64,000 nucleotides of DNA from Arthrobacter ipis (GTDB lineage Bacteria; Actinomycetota; Actinomycetes; Actinomycetales; Micrococcaceae): positions 62,001 to 126,000 of the forward strand of contig NZ_JAAOXD010000004.1 of the NCBI RefSeq assembly GCF_014694315.1, read 5' to 3'. The notes beneath the pieces were generated by a model that saw nothing but the letters and a program-made list of their open reading frames with translations, had not been told where the DNA came from and ran no database searches. Positions 51,993 through 61,408 of the stretch are shown one piece after another. The stretch's first letter is position 1; each line of letters starts with the position of its first letter. Both the position numbers and the translations under genes were made by a program.

Positions 51993-53003
51993 ATGTCCGT
52001 ACCCGTGACGATCCGGGACGTTGCCAAAGCAGCCGACGTCTCTCCTGCCACGGTCTCGCGGACTTTCGTGCGCCCGGAGAAGGTTGATGCGGTGACCCGG
52101 GAGCGGGTGCTGAGCGCCGCCGCCCGGCTGGACTACCGCCCTAACCGGGCGGCGCAGTCCCTCATCACGGGCCTGACCGGCAACATCGGGATCGTGGTTC
52201 CGGACCTCACCAACCCTTTCTTCCCCAGCGTAGTGAGGGGCATTCAGAACCGGGCCGAGGAGCTGGGGTACCCCGTGCTGCTGGTCGACAGCGGCGAGGA
52301 TCCGGTTCGCGAATCGGAGCTGGTCACAAGGCTGGGCCGCCAGGTGGACGGGCTTGTCCTGTGCGCGGCGCGCATGTCGGACGAGGACCTGCTTTCCCAC
52401 CGGCGGCAACGCCCGATGGTACTGATTAACCGCCAGGTCCCGGGGGTCCCGGCCGTTACCTTCGACAATGCTGCTGGTATCGCGCAGGAGGTGACGCACC
52501 TGAAAGCCTTGGGGCACGTGCGGATCGGGTATGTCGCTGGCCCCGGAACGAGCTACTCCAGCCGGGTGCGGCAAGGCGCAGTCACGAGCCATTTGGCCGC
52601 TGCGGGTCTGACGGAGGTTGCCGTGGGCAGTTTCGCCCCCTCCTTTGAAGGCGGCCGCAGCGCGGCGGAGAAGGTTCTGCTCGCCAATGTCACAGCCGTC
52701 ATGGTTTACAACGACGTCATGGCCCTGGGGCTGATCAACCAGCTCGCCCAGTACGGGGTCTCGGTCCCAAATGACATGACCGTCGTCGGATACGACGACA
52801 TCGAATTCGCCGCCATGGCCAACCCTGCGCTGACCACCGTCCGGGTTCCGCGGGAGGAGGCCGGCGCACTGGCCATGTCCTACCTCAACGCACTGCTGAC
52901 GGCGACCGGCCCCGCCCCAGAGGCGCCGGCTGAACTGAAGACGGAATTCATCTTCCGCGGCACGTCGGTCCGCGCTCCGCTGGCGCAAGCACTGGCTGAG
53001 TAA
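51993..53003 (+). CDS. LacI-family transcriptional regulator of uronate genes
   Basis: The 336-residue repressor has the LacI headpiece (TIRDVAKAADVSPATVSRTF) and a periplasmic-binding-like effector domain (GNIGIVVPDLTNPFFPSVVR, GHVRIGYVAGP, VVGYDDIEFAAMANPALTTV). ATG 51993 has a strong GGAGGTGA site; an in-frame ATG at 51945 has none. It lies between the two halves of the galacturonate locus, and TGAAAACG sites stand at both target promoters, so local repression relieved by a uronate or KDG is expected. Confidence 0.9.
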   Translation: MSVPVTIRDVAKAADVSPATVSRTFVRPEKVDAVTRERVLSAAARLDYRPNRAAQSLITGLTGNIGIVVPDLTNPFFPSVVRGIQNRAEELGYPVLLVDSGEDPVRESELVTRLGRQVDGLVLCAARMSDEDLLSHRRQRPMVLINRQVPGVPAVTFDNAAGIAQEVTHLKALGHVRIGYVAGPGTSYSSRVRQGAVTSHLAAAGLTEVAVGSFAPSFEGGRSAAEKVLLANVTAVMVYNDVMALGLINQLAQYGVSVPNDMTVVGYDDIEFAAMANPALTTVRVPREEAGALAMSYLNALLTATGPAPEAPAELKTEFIFRGTSVRAPLAQALAE

Positions 53004-53139
53004 GCGCAGCCGCTGGCTGCTCTCTTCCCTGCGGGAAGCGACTCAGGGTCGCCCGATGGGCCATCACAGCTCTGCCCCAGTCATTGGGGCTGCAGCTTCC
53101 CGGCGCACCCCAGCCTCACCCTCACGCAGCATCCCTTGA

Positions 53140-53180
53140 TGAAAACGGTTTCACCGGTTTACAATGAAAACGATTTCATT
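53140..53180. promoter_or_regulatory. Twin LacI-type operators upstream of uxaA
   Basis: TGAAAACGGTTTCA at 53140-53153 and AATGAAAACGATTTCATT at 53163-53180 are two near-perfect palindromes with centres 25 bp apart. Both fit the LacI family consensus with a central CG. They lie 34-74 bases before the uxaA start. Their presence shows that an apparent in-frame start at 53136 lies within the control region. Confidence 0.8.
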
Positions 53181-53213
53181 CCCGTCGCTCCCTCACCGAA
53201 GAAGGATTTGGCC

Positions 53214-54767
53214 ATGACGAGCATTCCCAGCACCCTCCGTGACCTGACTGAGGTCGCGCTGGTACTGCGGCCCGAGGACGATGTCGCAGTCGCGACCCAA
53301 GACCTATCCCCGGGCGCTGAGCTGACCGATCGGGGGCGCCGGCTTCTCGTGCGGCAAAGCGTCCCCCGCGGTCACAAGCTCGCCCTGCGACCCCTCGCCG
53401 CCGGCGGGCAGGTCCACAAATACGGCCAGTCGATCGGCCGGGCCACCCGGGACATCGCCGCCGGAGACCACGTCCATACGCATAACCTCGGCATGGACAA
53501 CGCCGATCGAGTGCACGAGTTCGGTACCGCCCGCGTGCAGCCCGCGGCACCGGACGGGCCGGCGCGGACGTTCCAGGGGTACCACCGCGGCGACGGACGC
53601 GTGGGGACCCGCAACTACATCGGCATACTGACCGCGGTGAACTGCTCGGCGTCGACGGCCCGAATGATCGCCGCGCAATTCACGGCAGCAGCCCTGCAGG
53701 GCTACGAGAACGTCGACGGGGTCATAGCCCTGACGCATGATTCGGGGTGCGGTCTGGTCGCCGACAGTGAAGGCGCCCGGCTGACGCGGCGCACGCTGCG
53801 GAGCTATGCCAACCATCCCAACATCGCCGGACTGCTGGTGCTGGGTCTGGGATGCGAGATGCTGCCAGCGACATCATTGCTGGACGGGCTGGACCTTCCA
53901 AGCGAGAAGCTGGTGCGCACGCTGGTCATCCAGGACAGCGGCGGGATCCGTGCAACGGTCCGTGCCGGGGTGGAAGCCATCAACGAGATGATTCCGCACG
54001 TGAATGCACTGCGCCGCGAACCCGCTCCCATCTCCGAACTTGTGCTGGGGATGAACTGCGGCGGCTCCGACGGGTACTCCGGGATCACCGCGAACCCCGC
54101 CCTCGGCGTGGCCTCCGACATGCTCGTCGCCCACGGGGCCACGACGATCCTCGCCGAGACTCCGGAGATTTTCGGCGCCGAACATTTGCTGACACGGCGT
54201 GCAGTGTCCGAGGAAGTGGGCCTTAAGCTCCTGCAGCGCATCGAGTGGTGGAAGGACTACGCGACCTCCGGTGGCGGCTCCCTGGACAACAACCCGTCTC
54301 CCGGCAACAAGGCGGGCGGGCTGACCACCATCTTGGAGAAGTCGCTCGGCGCGGTGGCCAAGGGCGGCACCGCCGAACTGTCTGCCGTGTACGAGTACGC
54401 CGAGCCGGTCACCACACGCGGATTCGCCTTCATGGACACCCCTGGCTACGACCCCGTGTCCGTAACTGGCATCATCGCGGGCGGGTCCACGGTGGTGGTG
54501 TTCACCACCGGACGCGGCTCCGTCCTGGGGGGCAAGCCCACGCCGTCGATCAAGGTAGCAACCAACACCCCGATGTTCGACCGCATGCGGGAGGACATGG
54601 ACATCAACGCCGGACGCATCGTGGACGGAACCGCGTCGATCAACAGTGTGGGCGAGGAGATCTTCGAAAAGATCATTGCGGTCGCCTCGGGGGAACAGTC
54701 CGTTTCTGAGCAGCTGGACCTCGGCCAGGACGAGTTCATTCCGTGGCAGTTGGGGGCAGTGACGTGA
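53214..54767 (+). CDS. uxaA: Altronate dehydratase
   Basis: The 517-residue enzyme dehydrates D-altronate to 2-keto-3-deoxygluconate. It has the N-terminal SAF domain (DDVAVATQDLSPGAEL) and the large UxaA-type domain (FQGYHRGDGRVGTRNYIGIL, LTHDSGCGL, LGLGCEM, LGMNCGGSDGYSGITANPAL, PGYDPVSVTGIIAGG) with cysteines that may hold a metal or cluster. ATG 53214 follows AAGGA. Twin LacI operators precede it; uxaB follows. Confidence 0.92.
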   Translation: MTSIPSTLRDLTEVALVLRPEDDVAVATQDLSPGAELTDRGRRLLVRQSVPRGHKLALRPLAAGGQVHKYGQSIGRATRDIAAGDHVHTHNLGMDNADRVHEFGTARVQPAAPDGPARTFQGYHRGDGRVGTRNYIGILTAVNCSASTARMIAAQFTAAALQGYENVDGVIALTHDSGCGLVADSEGARLTRRTLRSYANHPNIAGLLVLGLGCEMLPATSLLDGLDLPSEKLVRTLVIQDSGGIRATVRAGVEAINEMIPHVNALRREPAPISELVLGMNCGGSDGYSGITANPALGVASDMLVAHGATTILAETPEIFGAEHLLTRRAVSEEVGLKLLQRIEWWKDYATSGGGSLDNNPSPGNKAGGLTTILEKSLGAVAKGGTAELSAVYEYAEPVTTRGFAFMDTPGYDPVSVTGIIAGGSTVVVFTTGRGSVLGGKPTPSIKVATNTPMFDRMREDMDINAGRIVDGTASINSVGEEIFEKIIAVASGEQSVSEQLDLGQDEFIPWQLGAVT

Positions 54768-54817
54768 CCGGCGCTGCCACGACATACGACGAAACTGCCG
54801 AGCAACGAGGACTAACC

Positions 54818-56260
54818 ATGAAGAAACTGGATTCGACGACGGCCGCAAGGCCCGAGCTTCCGATCACGATCATGCAGTTTGGGGCCGGGAATTTCCTGCG
54901 TGCCTTCGTCGACTGGATGATCACCCGGGCGAACGAGGCCGGCGTGACCCGCGACGGCGTGGCCGTCATACAGGCCACGGACCGCCCCTCGCACGCCCTC
55001 CGCCAGCTTGCGGAGCAGGACGGCCTTTTCCACGTCTACCTTGAGGGCATCAAGGACCGCCGCCCCGTCAAGGAGGTTGACCTCGTCACCTGTGTTCGCT
55101 CCGTGCTCAGCGCCCACAATCAGTTCGAGGACTACGATCGGCTGGTCATCAGCCCCGACCTCCGGGTCATCGTCTCCAACACCACCGAGGCCGGCATCGA
55201 GTTCGTGTCGGGCGACGACCTTAGCGCACGGCCCCCGCAGTCCTTCCCGGCCAAGGTCACGGCACTCCTGTACCGGCGGTTCGAGCATTTCCGCGGTGAT
55301 CCGGCAGCAGGACTGTCCTTCCTGTGCTGTGAGCTCATCGAGGACAACGGCTCGACGTTGCTGGAGCATGTGCTGCGCCACGCAGCCGACAACGACCTTG
55401 GGGCGGAATTCGAGGAATGGGTGCGGACCGCCTGCCACTTCTACGACACCCTGGTGGACCGCATCGTTCCCGGATTTCCTCAGGGGGAGATCGAGGCTGT
55501 GCAGGCGGAGATCGGGTTCGCCGATGAGCTCGTTGTCAAGGCTGAGCACTTCTACGTCTGGGCGATCGGCGGCAACCCGGCGATTCGCGAGGTATTGCCG
55601 CTGGACAAGGCGGGTCTCAATGTCCTGTTCATGGACGACATCCGTCCCTTCCGAGCGAAGAAAGTGCGGATACTCAACGGCGCCCACACAGCGATGTCGG
55701 CCATCGCGCTCCAGCTCGGTTGCCAGACCGTGCGAGACGCTTTCGCCGTTCCGCTGGTGGAGGCTCTGATCAGCCGCCTGGTTGCCGACGAGGTTTTGCC
55801 CACCATTAAAGGGGACCGCGAGGAGCTGGAGGCCTTTGCCCAGCAGATTCTCGAACGTTTCTACAACCCCTCACTGCAGCACCAACTGGGGGACATCGCG
55901 CTCAACGCCCTCTCGAAGTGGGCGACGCGCAACCTTCCCGTCGTCCTGGAGCGGTGGGCGGTTGATGCCGACGCGCCGCTGACAGTCCTCTCGCTGGCCG
56001 CCCTCCTCGTGCTTTACAGCGGCCGGTCGGAAAATTCGCAGTTCGAGCCCCGTGACGACGCGAGAGCCGTGCAATTGCTGCGAAGCACCTTTGACCGTGA
56101 GGATCTTCCCGGGTGGATCACGGGCGTGATTAGATGCCTTCCGTTGCCCGCCACGATGGACGCTGCAGCGGTCGCACGGCTTGCAACAGAAACTTCCCGT
56201 GCCGTCGACCTCATCCTTGAGCGGGGGATGGCTCAGGCACTGCAGGAACGGCTCGCCTGA
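54818..56260 (+). CDS. uxaB: Tagaturonate reductase (altronate oxidoreductase)
   Basis: The 480-residue long-chain polyol dehydrogenase family member reduces tagaturonate to altronate with NADH. The nucleotide motif MQFGAGNFLRAFVDWMI and the catalytic Lys-Asn-His in KVRILNGAHTAMSAIALQLG are intact. I start at ATG 54818 with GAGGA upstream; earlier in-frame codons overlap uxaA. It follows uxaA by 50 bp. Together with uxaC, uxaA, KDG kinase and KDPG aldolase it completes the galacturonate branch. Confidence 0.9.
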   Translation: MKKLDSTTAARPELPITIMQFGAGNFLRAFVDWMITRANEAGVTRDGVAVIQATDRPSHALRQLAEQDGLFHVYLEGIKDRRPVKEVDLVTCVRSVLSAHNQFEDYDRLVISPDLRVIVSNTTEAGIEFVSGDDLSARPPQSFPAKVTALLYRRFEHFRGDPAAGLSFLCCELIEDNGSTLLEHVLRHAADNDLGAEFEEWVRTACHFYDTLVDRIVPGFPQGEIEAVQAEIGFADELVVKAEHFYVWAIGGNPAIREVLPLDKAGLNVLFMDDIRPFRAKKVRILNGAHTAMSAIALQLGCQTVRDAFAVPLVEALISRLVADEVLPTIKGDREELEAFAQQILERFYNPSLQHQLGDIALNALSKWATRNLPVVLERWAVDADAPLTVLSLAALLVLYSGRSENSQFEPRDDARAVQLLRSTFDREDLPGWITGVIRCLPLPATMDAAAVARLATETSRAVDLILERGMAQALQERLA

Positions 56261-56462
56261 CCGGCTGGCCTCTGCGCGCGGCTACGGGCGGCTGCCGTTC
56301 GCACGTGCTTACGTGCCCGTCAGATGTGCCTGAGCCAGCCGCCGTCGTTCCCGTCTTTGTGCGCTGACTGTGGCCTACCAACGAGGAGGCGCTATCCAGG
56401 ACCATGAGGCGCATACTGGGCTCAGCGCCAGATGGCGTGGTCCCGTGGGAGTGGTGAGGGTG

Positions 56463-56891
56463 ATGGTTGCTTCGAACTTTGATGGCGTGGTGGAACGTCT
56501 GCGTGCCGGGCTTGCCGAGATCGTGAAGGGGGATCCTGCGCCCTGTCAGGCGCTGTTCGCCCAGAACGACGAGGTGACGCTGGCCAATCCATTCGGCGGC
56601 GTTTCCCGCGGGTGGGACAACGTCGCGGCCAGCATCGCCAAGGCAGCGGCGATTTACCGTGACGGTGAGGTGGTGTCCATGGAAGACCAGGCCACCGCCG
56701 TCGTCGGGGACCTTGCCTACGTGGTGCTGATCGAGCGGTACAGGGTGCGGGTTGCGGGACGGGCCGACCTGGACGACGTCGCCCTGCGCACCACGAACAT
56801 CTATCGCCGGGAGGGCGACGAATGGCTGCTTGTCCACCGCCAGGCCGATCCCCGGGTTGGCGCGCAGGCGCCCGAGTCGGTGGTCCAGTAG
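56463..56891 (+). CDS. SnoaL-like/DUF4440 nuclear-transport-factor-2-fold protein
   Basis: The 142-residue protein reads as a cone-shaped NTF2/SnoaL fold: an N-terminal helix pair (FDGVVERLRAGLAEIV), the VTLANPFGG strand, a GWDNVAASIAKAAA helix and the C-terminal beta sheet (LAYVVLIERYRV, ALRTTNIYRREGDEWLLVHR). Such proteins bind or isomerise small molecules, but the substrate is unknown. ATG 56463 is in a GGTGAGGGTG context. It is a lone gene after the uronate operon; the 202-base gap before it shows nothing else. Confidence 0.78.
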   Translation: MVASNFDGVVERLRAGLAEIVKGDPAPCQALFAQNDEVTLANPFGGVSRGWDNVAASIAKAAAIYRDGEVVSMEDQATAVVGDLAYVVLIERYRVRVAGRADLDDVALRTTNIYRREGDEWLLVHRQADPRVGAQAPESVVQ

Positions 56892-56946
56892 GGGAGTGCC
56901 CCGCCGCCCCCAAGGTGTATTTCGCTAATGTACCAAGCAGGCAGGG

Positions 56947-57110
56947 TCAAGGTTCGGTGCGGTTAGCAGCAGCCCCTTCGCGGGTGCCGGGGGTTTGGAT
57001 CCACGAGCTGAGGATGCGGATCTTCTCTTCGGGGGGTGAGGTCGCCGAGTTCGGGATGACGGATGGTCTTGTTGCCAAACTCCCGCACGGTTCCCCCTTC
57101 CACCTCAAGC
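56947..57110 (-). pseudogene. Remnant of an XRE/MmyB-type regulator C-terminus
   Basis: One minus-strand frame reads VREFGNKTIRHPELGDLT, a hallmark of the MmyB-like ligand domain that follows an XRE helix-turn-helix. After a frame shift and loss of about 30 codons the neighbouring frame reads PEEKIRILSSWIQTPGTREG and ends at a stop, matching the usual C-terminus of that family. The DNA-binding part is absent. It occupies most of the 334-base gap between two plus-strand genes. Confidence 0.65.
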
Positions 57111-57225
57111 CTGCCCGTCTGCTTCGCCCCGCACCCTACTATCGCCGTCGGATCCGACCATTATCCATCTCGCAGGCCTGCCCGTAAGCTGGTCCGTCTA
57201 TCGCCGAGAACTTGAGGAACGCGCA

Positions 57226-57735
57226 TTGCCGATCAATAAGCAGACGCTGAAGGACGAGGGTTTCACTGGATTCAGACCATTTGATCAGCTGGATATCAAC
57301 CGGGTTCCACGGGCCCCTGGACTCTACGTGGTGCTCAAACCCGAGGGCTTCGAGCGGGTGTTCCTTGCCAAAAGCTTGGGCGCCCGCTTCAAGAAGCGGG
57401 ATCCCTCCCTGCCCCGTCCCGCCTTGGAGGCGAAGTGGATCGAGAACGCGGATGTCCTCTACATCGGAAAAGCCAGCCTGGGAAGCACGGGCAACCGCGG
57501 ACTGCGAAAGCACATTCAAGAGTTCACTGACTTCGGCCGCGGGAAGCCAGTCGGCCAGTGGGACGGGCGGCTCATTTGGCAACTCGCCGACGCCAAATCG
57601 CTCATCATTGCGTGGAAGGAGTTGGCAGCAGAGGAGCTGAATCCTGCCGAAGCCGCCTACCACGCGGAGTTCGTCAGGTTTTACGGAAAGCTGCCTTTCG
57701 CCAACTTGGTCCAAGCCAGGACAAAGGGAGCTTAA
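57226..57735 (+). CDS. GIY-YIG-like nuclease family protein
   Basis: The 169-residue protein shows the GIY-YIG layout: GLYVV at residues 32-36, LYIGKA at 78-83, a conserved Arg/helix (NRGLRKHIQEF, 90-100) and a late Glu/Asn region (AEAAYHAEFVRFYGKLPFAN, 141-160). These residues form the nuclease site in the family, but specificity is unknown. The start appears to be TTG 57226, seven bases after GAGGA; no ATG is nearby. GC is a little lower than in its neighbours. It converges with the flavin reductase gene (20 bp). Confidence 0.65.
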   Translation: MPINKQTLKDEGFTGFRPFDQLDINRVPRAPGLYVVLKPEGFERVFLAKSLGARFKKRDPSLPRPALEAKWIENADVLYIGKASLGSTGNRGLRKHIQEFTDFGRGKPVGQWDGRLIWQLADAKSLIIAWKELAAEELNPAEAAYHAEFVRFYGKLPFANLVQARTKGA

Positions 57736-57755
57736 GCCTCAGACTCTGTCCCCTT

Positions 57756-58388
57756 TCACTCATCCCGGCCAGCCCGGCCAAAGTGACCCGGCCAGTCCTT
57801 TGCCCGGATGCGGCGGATCTCCTGGACCGGCCCAAGCGTCGCCCATTCATTGCGCCCCAACCGGGACAAAGGCTCCAAGAGATCAATCTGCGGATGGTCA
57901 CCCTCCAGCACGCGCGTGGACACGACCGCGTAGACCACCTCGCCAAACACCAGCGTGCAATTGCCCACCGGCAAGGTGCTGTGCAACCGGCACTCCAAGG
58001 CCACCGGCGAATCCTTCACCCGCGGAGGACGCACCACAGCGCTCGGTTCCCGGGATAAACCAACGGCGTCGAACTCACTCGTTTTTGACGGAAAGTCCGT
58101 CCCGGTGGCATTGACCTCTTCAAACAGGGAGGCCGGGGTGAGGTTCACGACGAACTCGCCCTGCGCCTCGATGTTGCGCAACGAATCCTTCTCGCCCACG
58201 GACGTGAACTGCACAATGGGCGGATCCACAGACGCCACCGTATAGAACGAGTGCGGCGCCAGATTGTCCACACCCTCCACCGAGGTAGTGGACACCCAGG
58301 CGATCGGTCTCGGAACCACCACCGCTGTCAACAACTGATAAAAATCCCGCGATGACATCTGTGCCGGATCAAAATCCTTCCGAGCCAT
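57756..58388 (-). CDS. Flavin reductase family protein (FMN-binding)
   Basis: The 210-residue flavin-reductase-like protein has the split-barrel FMN-binding fold (VVPRPIAWVSTTSVEGVDNL, APHSFYTVASVDPPIVQF, EKDSLRNIEAQGEFVVNL). It may supply reduced flavin to a monooxygenase or act on a small substrate. ATG 58388 has a strong AGGAGGG site three bases upstream; the longer frame to 58535 is rejected. No partner monooxygenase lies nearby. Confidence 0.88.
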   Translation of the reverse strand: MARKDFDPAQMSSRDFYQLLTAVVVPRPIAWVSTTSVEGVDNLAPHSFYTVASVDPPIVQFTSVGEKDSLRNIEAQGEFVVNLTPASLFEEVNATGTDFPSKTSEFDAVGLSREPSAVVRPPRVKDSPVALECRLHSTLPVGNCTLVFGEVVYAVVSTRVLEGDHPQIDLLEPLSRLGRNEWATLGPVQEIRRIRAKDWPGHFGRAGRDE

Positions 58389-58658
58389 GTGCCCTCCTGC
58401 TCTCTCCAGCCACCCGCCCCACCTCGGCGTCGGCCTTCTCATCCTTCCTTGACTGTAGCCCCTGCCCACCCGACAGTTGATTGATATCCACTGCCGCGCC
58501 GCCTGGGATGTCGACCGTCTCTTCACCCAGCTCAAGGGCCTGTCCTGGGCAGAACTCGCCCATGAGACTCACCATGACCAAGGCGTTCCCCAGGGATCGT
58601 CGTTTCCTACCAGCCTTGCCACTGGAGCTAATTGCTCCGCCTTGGTAGCTTTCAACCC

Positions 58659-59099
58659 ATGGCCATCAAACTTGAGAACGTGGGTATCGCTGTCCGCGAC
58701 ATCGAAGCAGCAATCGCCTTTTTCACCGATCTCGGTCTTAAGGTCGTCGGCCGTGACATAGTCAGCGGCGATTGGACCGATACCGCCGTCGGACTTGACG
58801 GAAACCACGCCAAAATCGCGATGCTCGAGACCCCAGACGGTCATGGTCAACTTGAGCTCTTCGAATACATCCATCCCGAGGCGATCGAGTCGGAGCCGAC
58901 GCGTCCCAACGACATCGGCATGCACCGCGTTGCCTTCTCGGTAGACAATATCGATGAGGCCCTTGAGATAGCTGCAAAGCACGGATGCTATCCGTTGCGC
59001 GGCGTGGGAACCTATGAGGACCTCTACAAACTCTCGTACCTCCGCGGCCCCAGCGGGATTATCGTGATGCTCGCCGAGGAACTGAAGAAAGGCAGCTGA
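58659..59099 (+). CDS. VOC-superfamily (glyoxalase/bleomycin resistance) protein
   Basis: The 146-residue vicinal-oxygen-chelate protein is built of two beta-alpha-beta-beta-beta units: KLENVGIAVRDIEAAIAFF through MLETPDGHGQLELFEY, then MHRVAFSVDNIDEALEIAAK through LRGPSGIIVMLAEEL. Metal ligands (His/Glu type) are at LEL and MHRVAF. The function is not specified by sequence. ATG 58659 has a weak ribosome site. It ends 5 bp from the ThDP-enzyme stop on the other strand. Confidence 0.85.
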   Translation: MAIKLENVGIAVRDIEAAIAFFTDLGLKVVGRDIVSGDWTDTAVGLDGNHAKIAMLETPDGHGQLELFEYIHPEAIESEPTRPNDIGMHRVAFSVDNIDEALEIAAKHGCYPLRGVGTYEDLYKLSYLRGPSGIIVMLAEELKKGS

Positions 59100-59104
59100 G
59101 GCGC

Positions 59105-60784
59105 CTAGCTGGCGACCGTCTCCTTTGCAGCCGTCTCCTTCGCCCTCATCCATTCGCTCAGCCACGGGGCCCGGACGCTGGAGGTGATGCGGCAGTCGGC
59201 CACGAAGGTGCCCTTGGCGCCGGCGTCAATCCAGTCCGTGAGCGCGGATAGGTCCGACAGCTTGCGGATGATCGCGGATTCGGCCCCGATCGCGCGGGCG
59301 ATTCCGCTGAAGTCCACCTCGGGGATCAGCATGGGCTTTTCGGTCAGGCCCTGCGAGCCGTACTGATGAATCTCGGCGCCGTAGGCAGCATCGTTGTAGA
59401 TCACGACGACGGCGCTGCTCGCCGCACCCACGAGCGACTCCAGATCGGACAGGCCCATCAGGAATCCGCCGTCGCCCGCGGCCAGCACCAGGGTGTTGCC
59501 ATCGTCCACTGCCCGGGCGGCCCCCACGGCGCTGGCCAGGCCGAGCCCGATCGACTGGAAGGCGGTTCCCACCATGACCAGGTCCTGGGGGCGCGGGATG
59601 CGCCAGTACATGGGTGCCCACCCCAGGAAGTGCCCGCCGTCCTGGACCACCGTGCGGCGTTCCGGCAGGACTGCATCCAGTGCCGTGGCAAGCGCGCGGG
59701 GATCAAGGCGGCCGTCCGGGGTCTCCGCGGTGCCGGGGTGGTGGCAGGGTCCTTCAGCCAGACGCCTGGCTGCTTCCGCGCGCCAGGCCTTCGATGCCTC
59801 GGCCCCGGAGAGGGCGGCGTTGTCCAGCAGGCGGAGGATCCGGCCCGCGGCGGCTTTCGCGTCCGCATTGACGAACAGGTCCACCCGGGGGTTCGTCGGC
59901 TCCATGCCGGCGTCGATCTGGATCACTGTGGCGTCCGGGCCGATCAGGTGTCCGAAGCGCATGGTGAAGGGGCTCAGGCTTGCTCCCGCCACGAGCACCA
60001 CGTCCGCCTCGCGCATGAGCCCGGCGGCGGTATCCGTGCCGAATCCGCCCGCGACGCCGAGGTAACCCTCGCCCTGCAGCAGGTTCAGCGCCAGTGCCGT
60101 CCCGGCCGTGAGAGCGCCGAGGCGGTCGGCGAGGTCCCGGAGTTCGGGGCCGGCTCCGGCGAGGTGCGCACCGCGGCCGGCCAGGATGAGCGGCCTCTCC
60201 GCGCCGGCCAGAAGTTCAGCCGCCCGGCCGAGTCCGCCGTCGGCGTCGTCCCTAACGGCAGCTGCCGCCGGCGGCGCGGGAAGCTCTTCGTCCGCCGCCT
60301 CCACGGCCGCCAGGTCGTACGGAATGGCGATGACGACGGCGGTCCGCCGGGCAAGTGCGTACTCCACCGCTTGCTGGGTGATGGAGCCCGCGGCCTCACG
60401 GGTGACCGTGAAGGTCACCGCACCCAGCCCGGCGGCGATTGCCGCCTGGTCCACGTCCCAGGGACGGGCGCCGCTGCTTGGGGCGTCCCCGGTGACGAGC
60501 ACGGTGGGGACCTGCGCCCGGACCGCTTCCGCGAGGGCCGTCAGGGCGTTGGTGTAACCGGGACCGTAGGTGGTGGTCCCCGCGGCGAGGCGACCCGATG
60601 CCCGGTAGTAGGCGTCCGCCGCCGCTATGGCAGCGCCTTCATGGCGTACGGCGGTGAAGCGGAGGCCCTCCTTCTCGGCGGCGTCCAGGAAGTAGACGTT
60701 GCCGTTGCCCATCACACCGAACACGTCGCTGACATAGCTGCTGAGAACCTGTGCCACCCGGCCGGACACTGTAAGTGAAGTCAT
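59105..60784 (-). CDS. Thiamine-diphosphate-dependent enzyme (acetolactate synthase-like)
   Basis: The 559-residue ThDP enzyme has the three POX-family domains: N-terminal PYR domain with the catalytic Glu (RHEGAAIAAADAYYRASG), a central domain, and a C-terminal PP domain with the ThDP/Mg motif GDGGFLMGLSDLES...N. The family includes acetolactate synthase and 2-oxo-acid decarboxylases. No small regulatory subunit is present, so a decarboxylase or carboligase of a 2-keto acid from amino-acid breakdown is more likely than biosynthesis. It lies downstream of the Lrp regulator (120 bp) in the same orientation. Confidence 0.82.
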   Translation of the reverse strand: MTSLTVSGRVAQVLSSYVSDVFGVMGNGNVYFLDAAEKEGLRFTAVRHEGAAIAAADAYYRASGRLAAGTTTYGPGYTNALTALAEAVRAQVPTVLVTGDAPSSGARPWDVDQAAIAAGLGAVTFTVTREAAGSITQQAVEYALARRTAVVIAIPYDLAAVEAADEELPAPPAAAAVRDDADGGLGRAAELLAGAERPLILAGRGAHLAGAGPELRDLADRLGALTAGTALALNLLQGEGYLGVAGGFGTDTAAGLMREADVVLVAGASLSPFTMRFGHLIGPDATVIQIDAGMEPTNPRVDLFVNADAKAAAGRILRLLDNAALSGAEASKAWRAEAARRLAEGPCHHPGTAETPDGRLDPRALATALDAVLPERRTVVQDGGHFLGWAPMYWRIPRPQDLVMVGTAFQSIGLGLASAVGAARAVDDGNTLVLAAGDGGFLMGLSDLESLVGAASSAVVVIYNDAAYGAEIHQYGSQGLTEKPMLIPEVDFSGIARAIGAESAIIRKLSDLSALTDWIDAGAKGTFVADCRITSSVRAPWLSEWMRAKETAAKETVAS

Positions 60785-60904
60785 GCAGGAATCGTCGGAT
60801 CCTGACTCCCGATAAGCAAGAGACGAGATTTCTGGTGGGATATTTGTCGGTAAACCTAGAGCCGCACTGAAAATATGCCCAATGGGGTGCTGGTCACGGC
60901 ACCC

Positions 60905-61408
60905 TTAGCTGGGCGGGCGGCTCTCCTGCTGGGACAGCCGGTTCAGCAGGCCGTCGAAGCGGGGCGGCATGAGTTCCAGGACTGAGATGGCCGTGCTGGT
61001 CCGCTGGATCCCCTCGATCTCCAGGATCTGGTTGGTGATGCGGTAAAGATCGGCCGTGTCCCGGGCCACCACCTTCGCCATAAGATCGGCGTCCCCCGTG
61101 GTGGCATGCACCTCGATGACCTCCGGAATCGCTTCGAGCCCGTGTTCCACCGAGCCCGCGCGGGTCTGGCTGATGGCCAGGGAAAGGAAAGCCATAAGGC
61201 CGTAGCCGAAGGCCGCCGGGTCCAGCCTCCGGCTGAAGGACCTGAGTGCCCCGCCGCGCTCAAGCCTAGCCAGGCGCGCATGCACCGTGTTCCGTGCGAC
61301 GCCGAGTGTCCGGGAAAGTGCCAGGGCGCTGGCTTCCGGGTCCTTGTCGAGGGCGAGGATGATCCTGGCGTCCAGGGAATCGAAGGTGCGGGGATTCGGA
61401 ATGGTCAT
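60905..61408 (-). CDS. Lrp/AsnC-family transcriptional regulator
   Basis: The 167-residue regulator has an N-terminal helix-turn-helix (LDARIILALDKDPEASAL, ALSRTLGVARNTVHARLARL) and the RAM effector domain (VIEVHATTGDADLMAKVVAR). I start at ATG 61408; residues upstream to 61456 are not family-like. It is divergent from the aminotransferase and amino-acid permease genes (93 bp) and upstream of the ThDP enzyme, so it likely controls uptake and breakdown of an amino acid. Confidence 0.9.
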   Translation of the reverse strand: MTIPNPRTFDSLDARIILALDKDPEASALALSRTLGVARNTVHARLARLERGGALRSFSRRLDPAAFGYGLMAFLSLAISQTRAGSVEHGLEAIPEVIEVHATTGDADLMAKVVARDTADLYRITNQILEIEGIQRTSTAISVLELMPPRFDGLLNRLSQQESRPPS

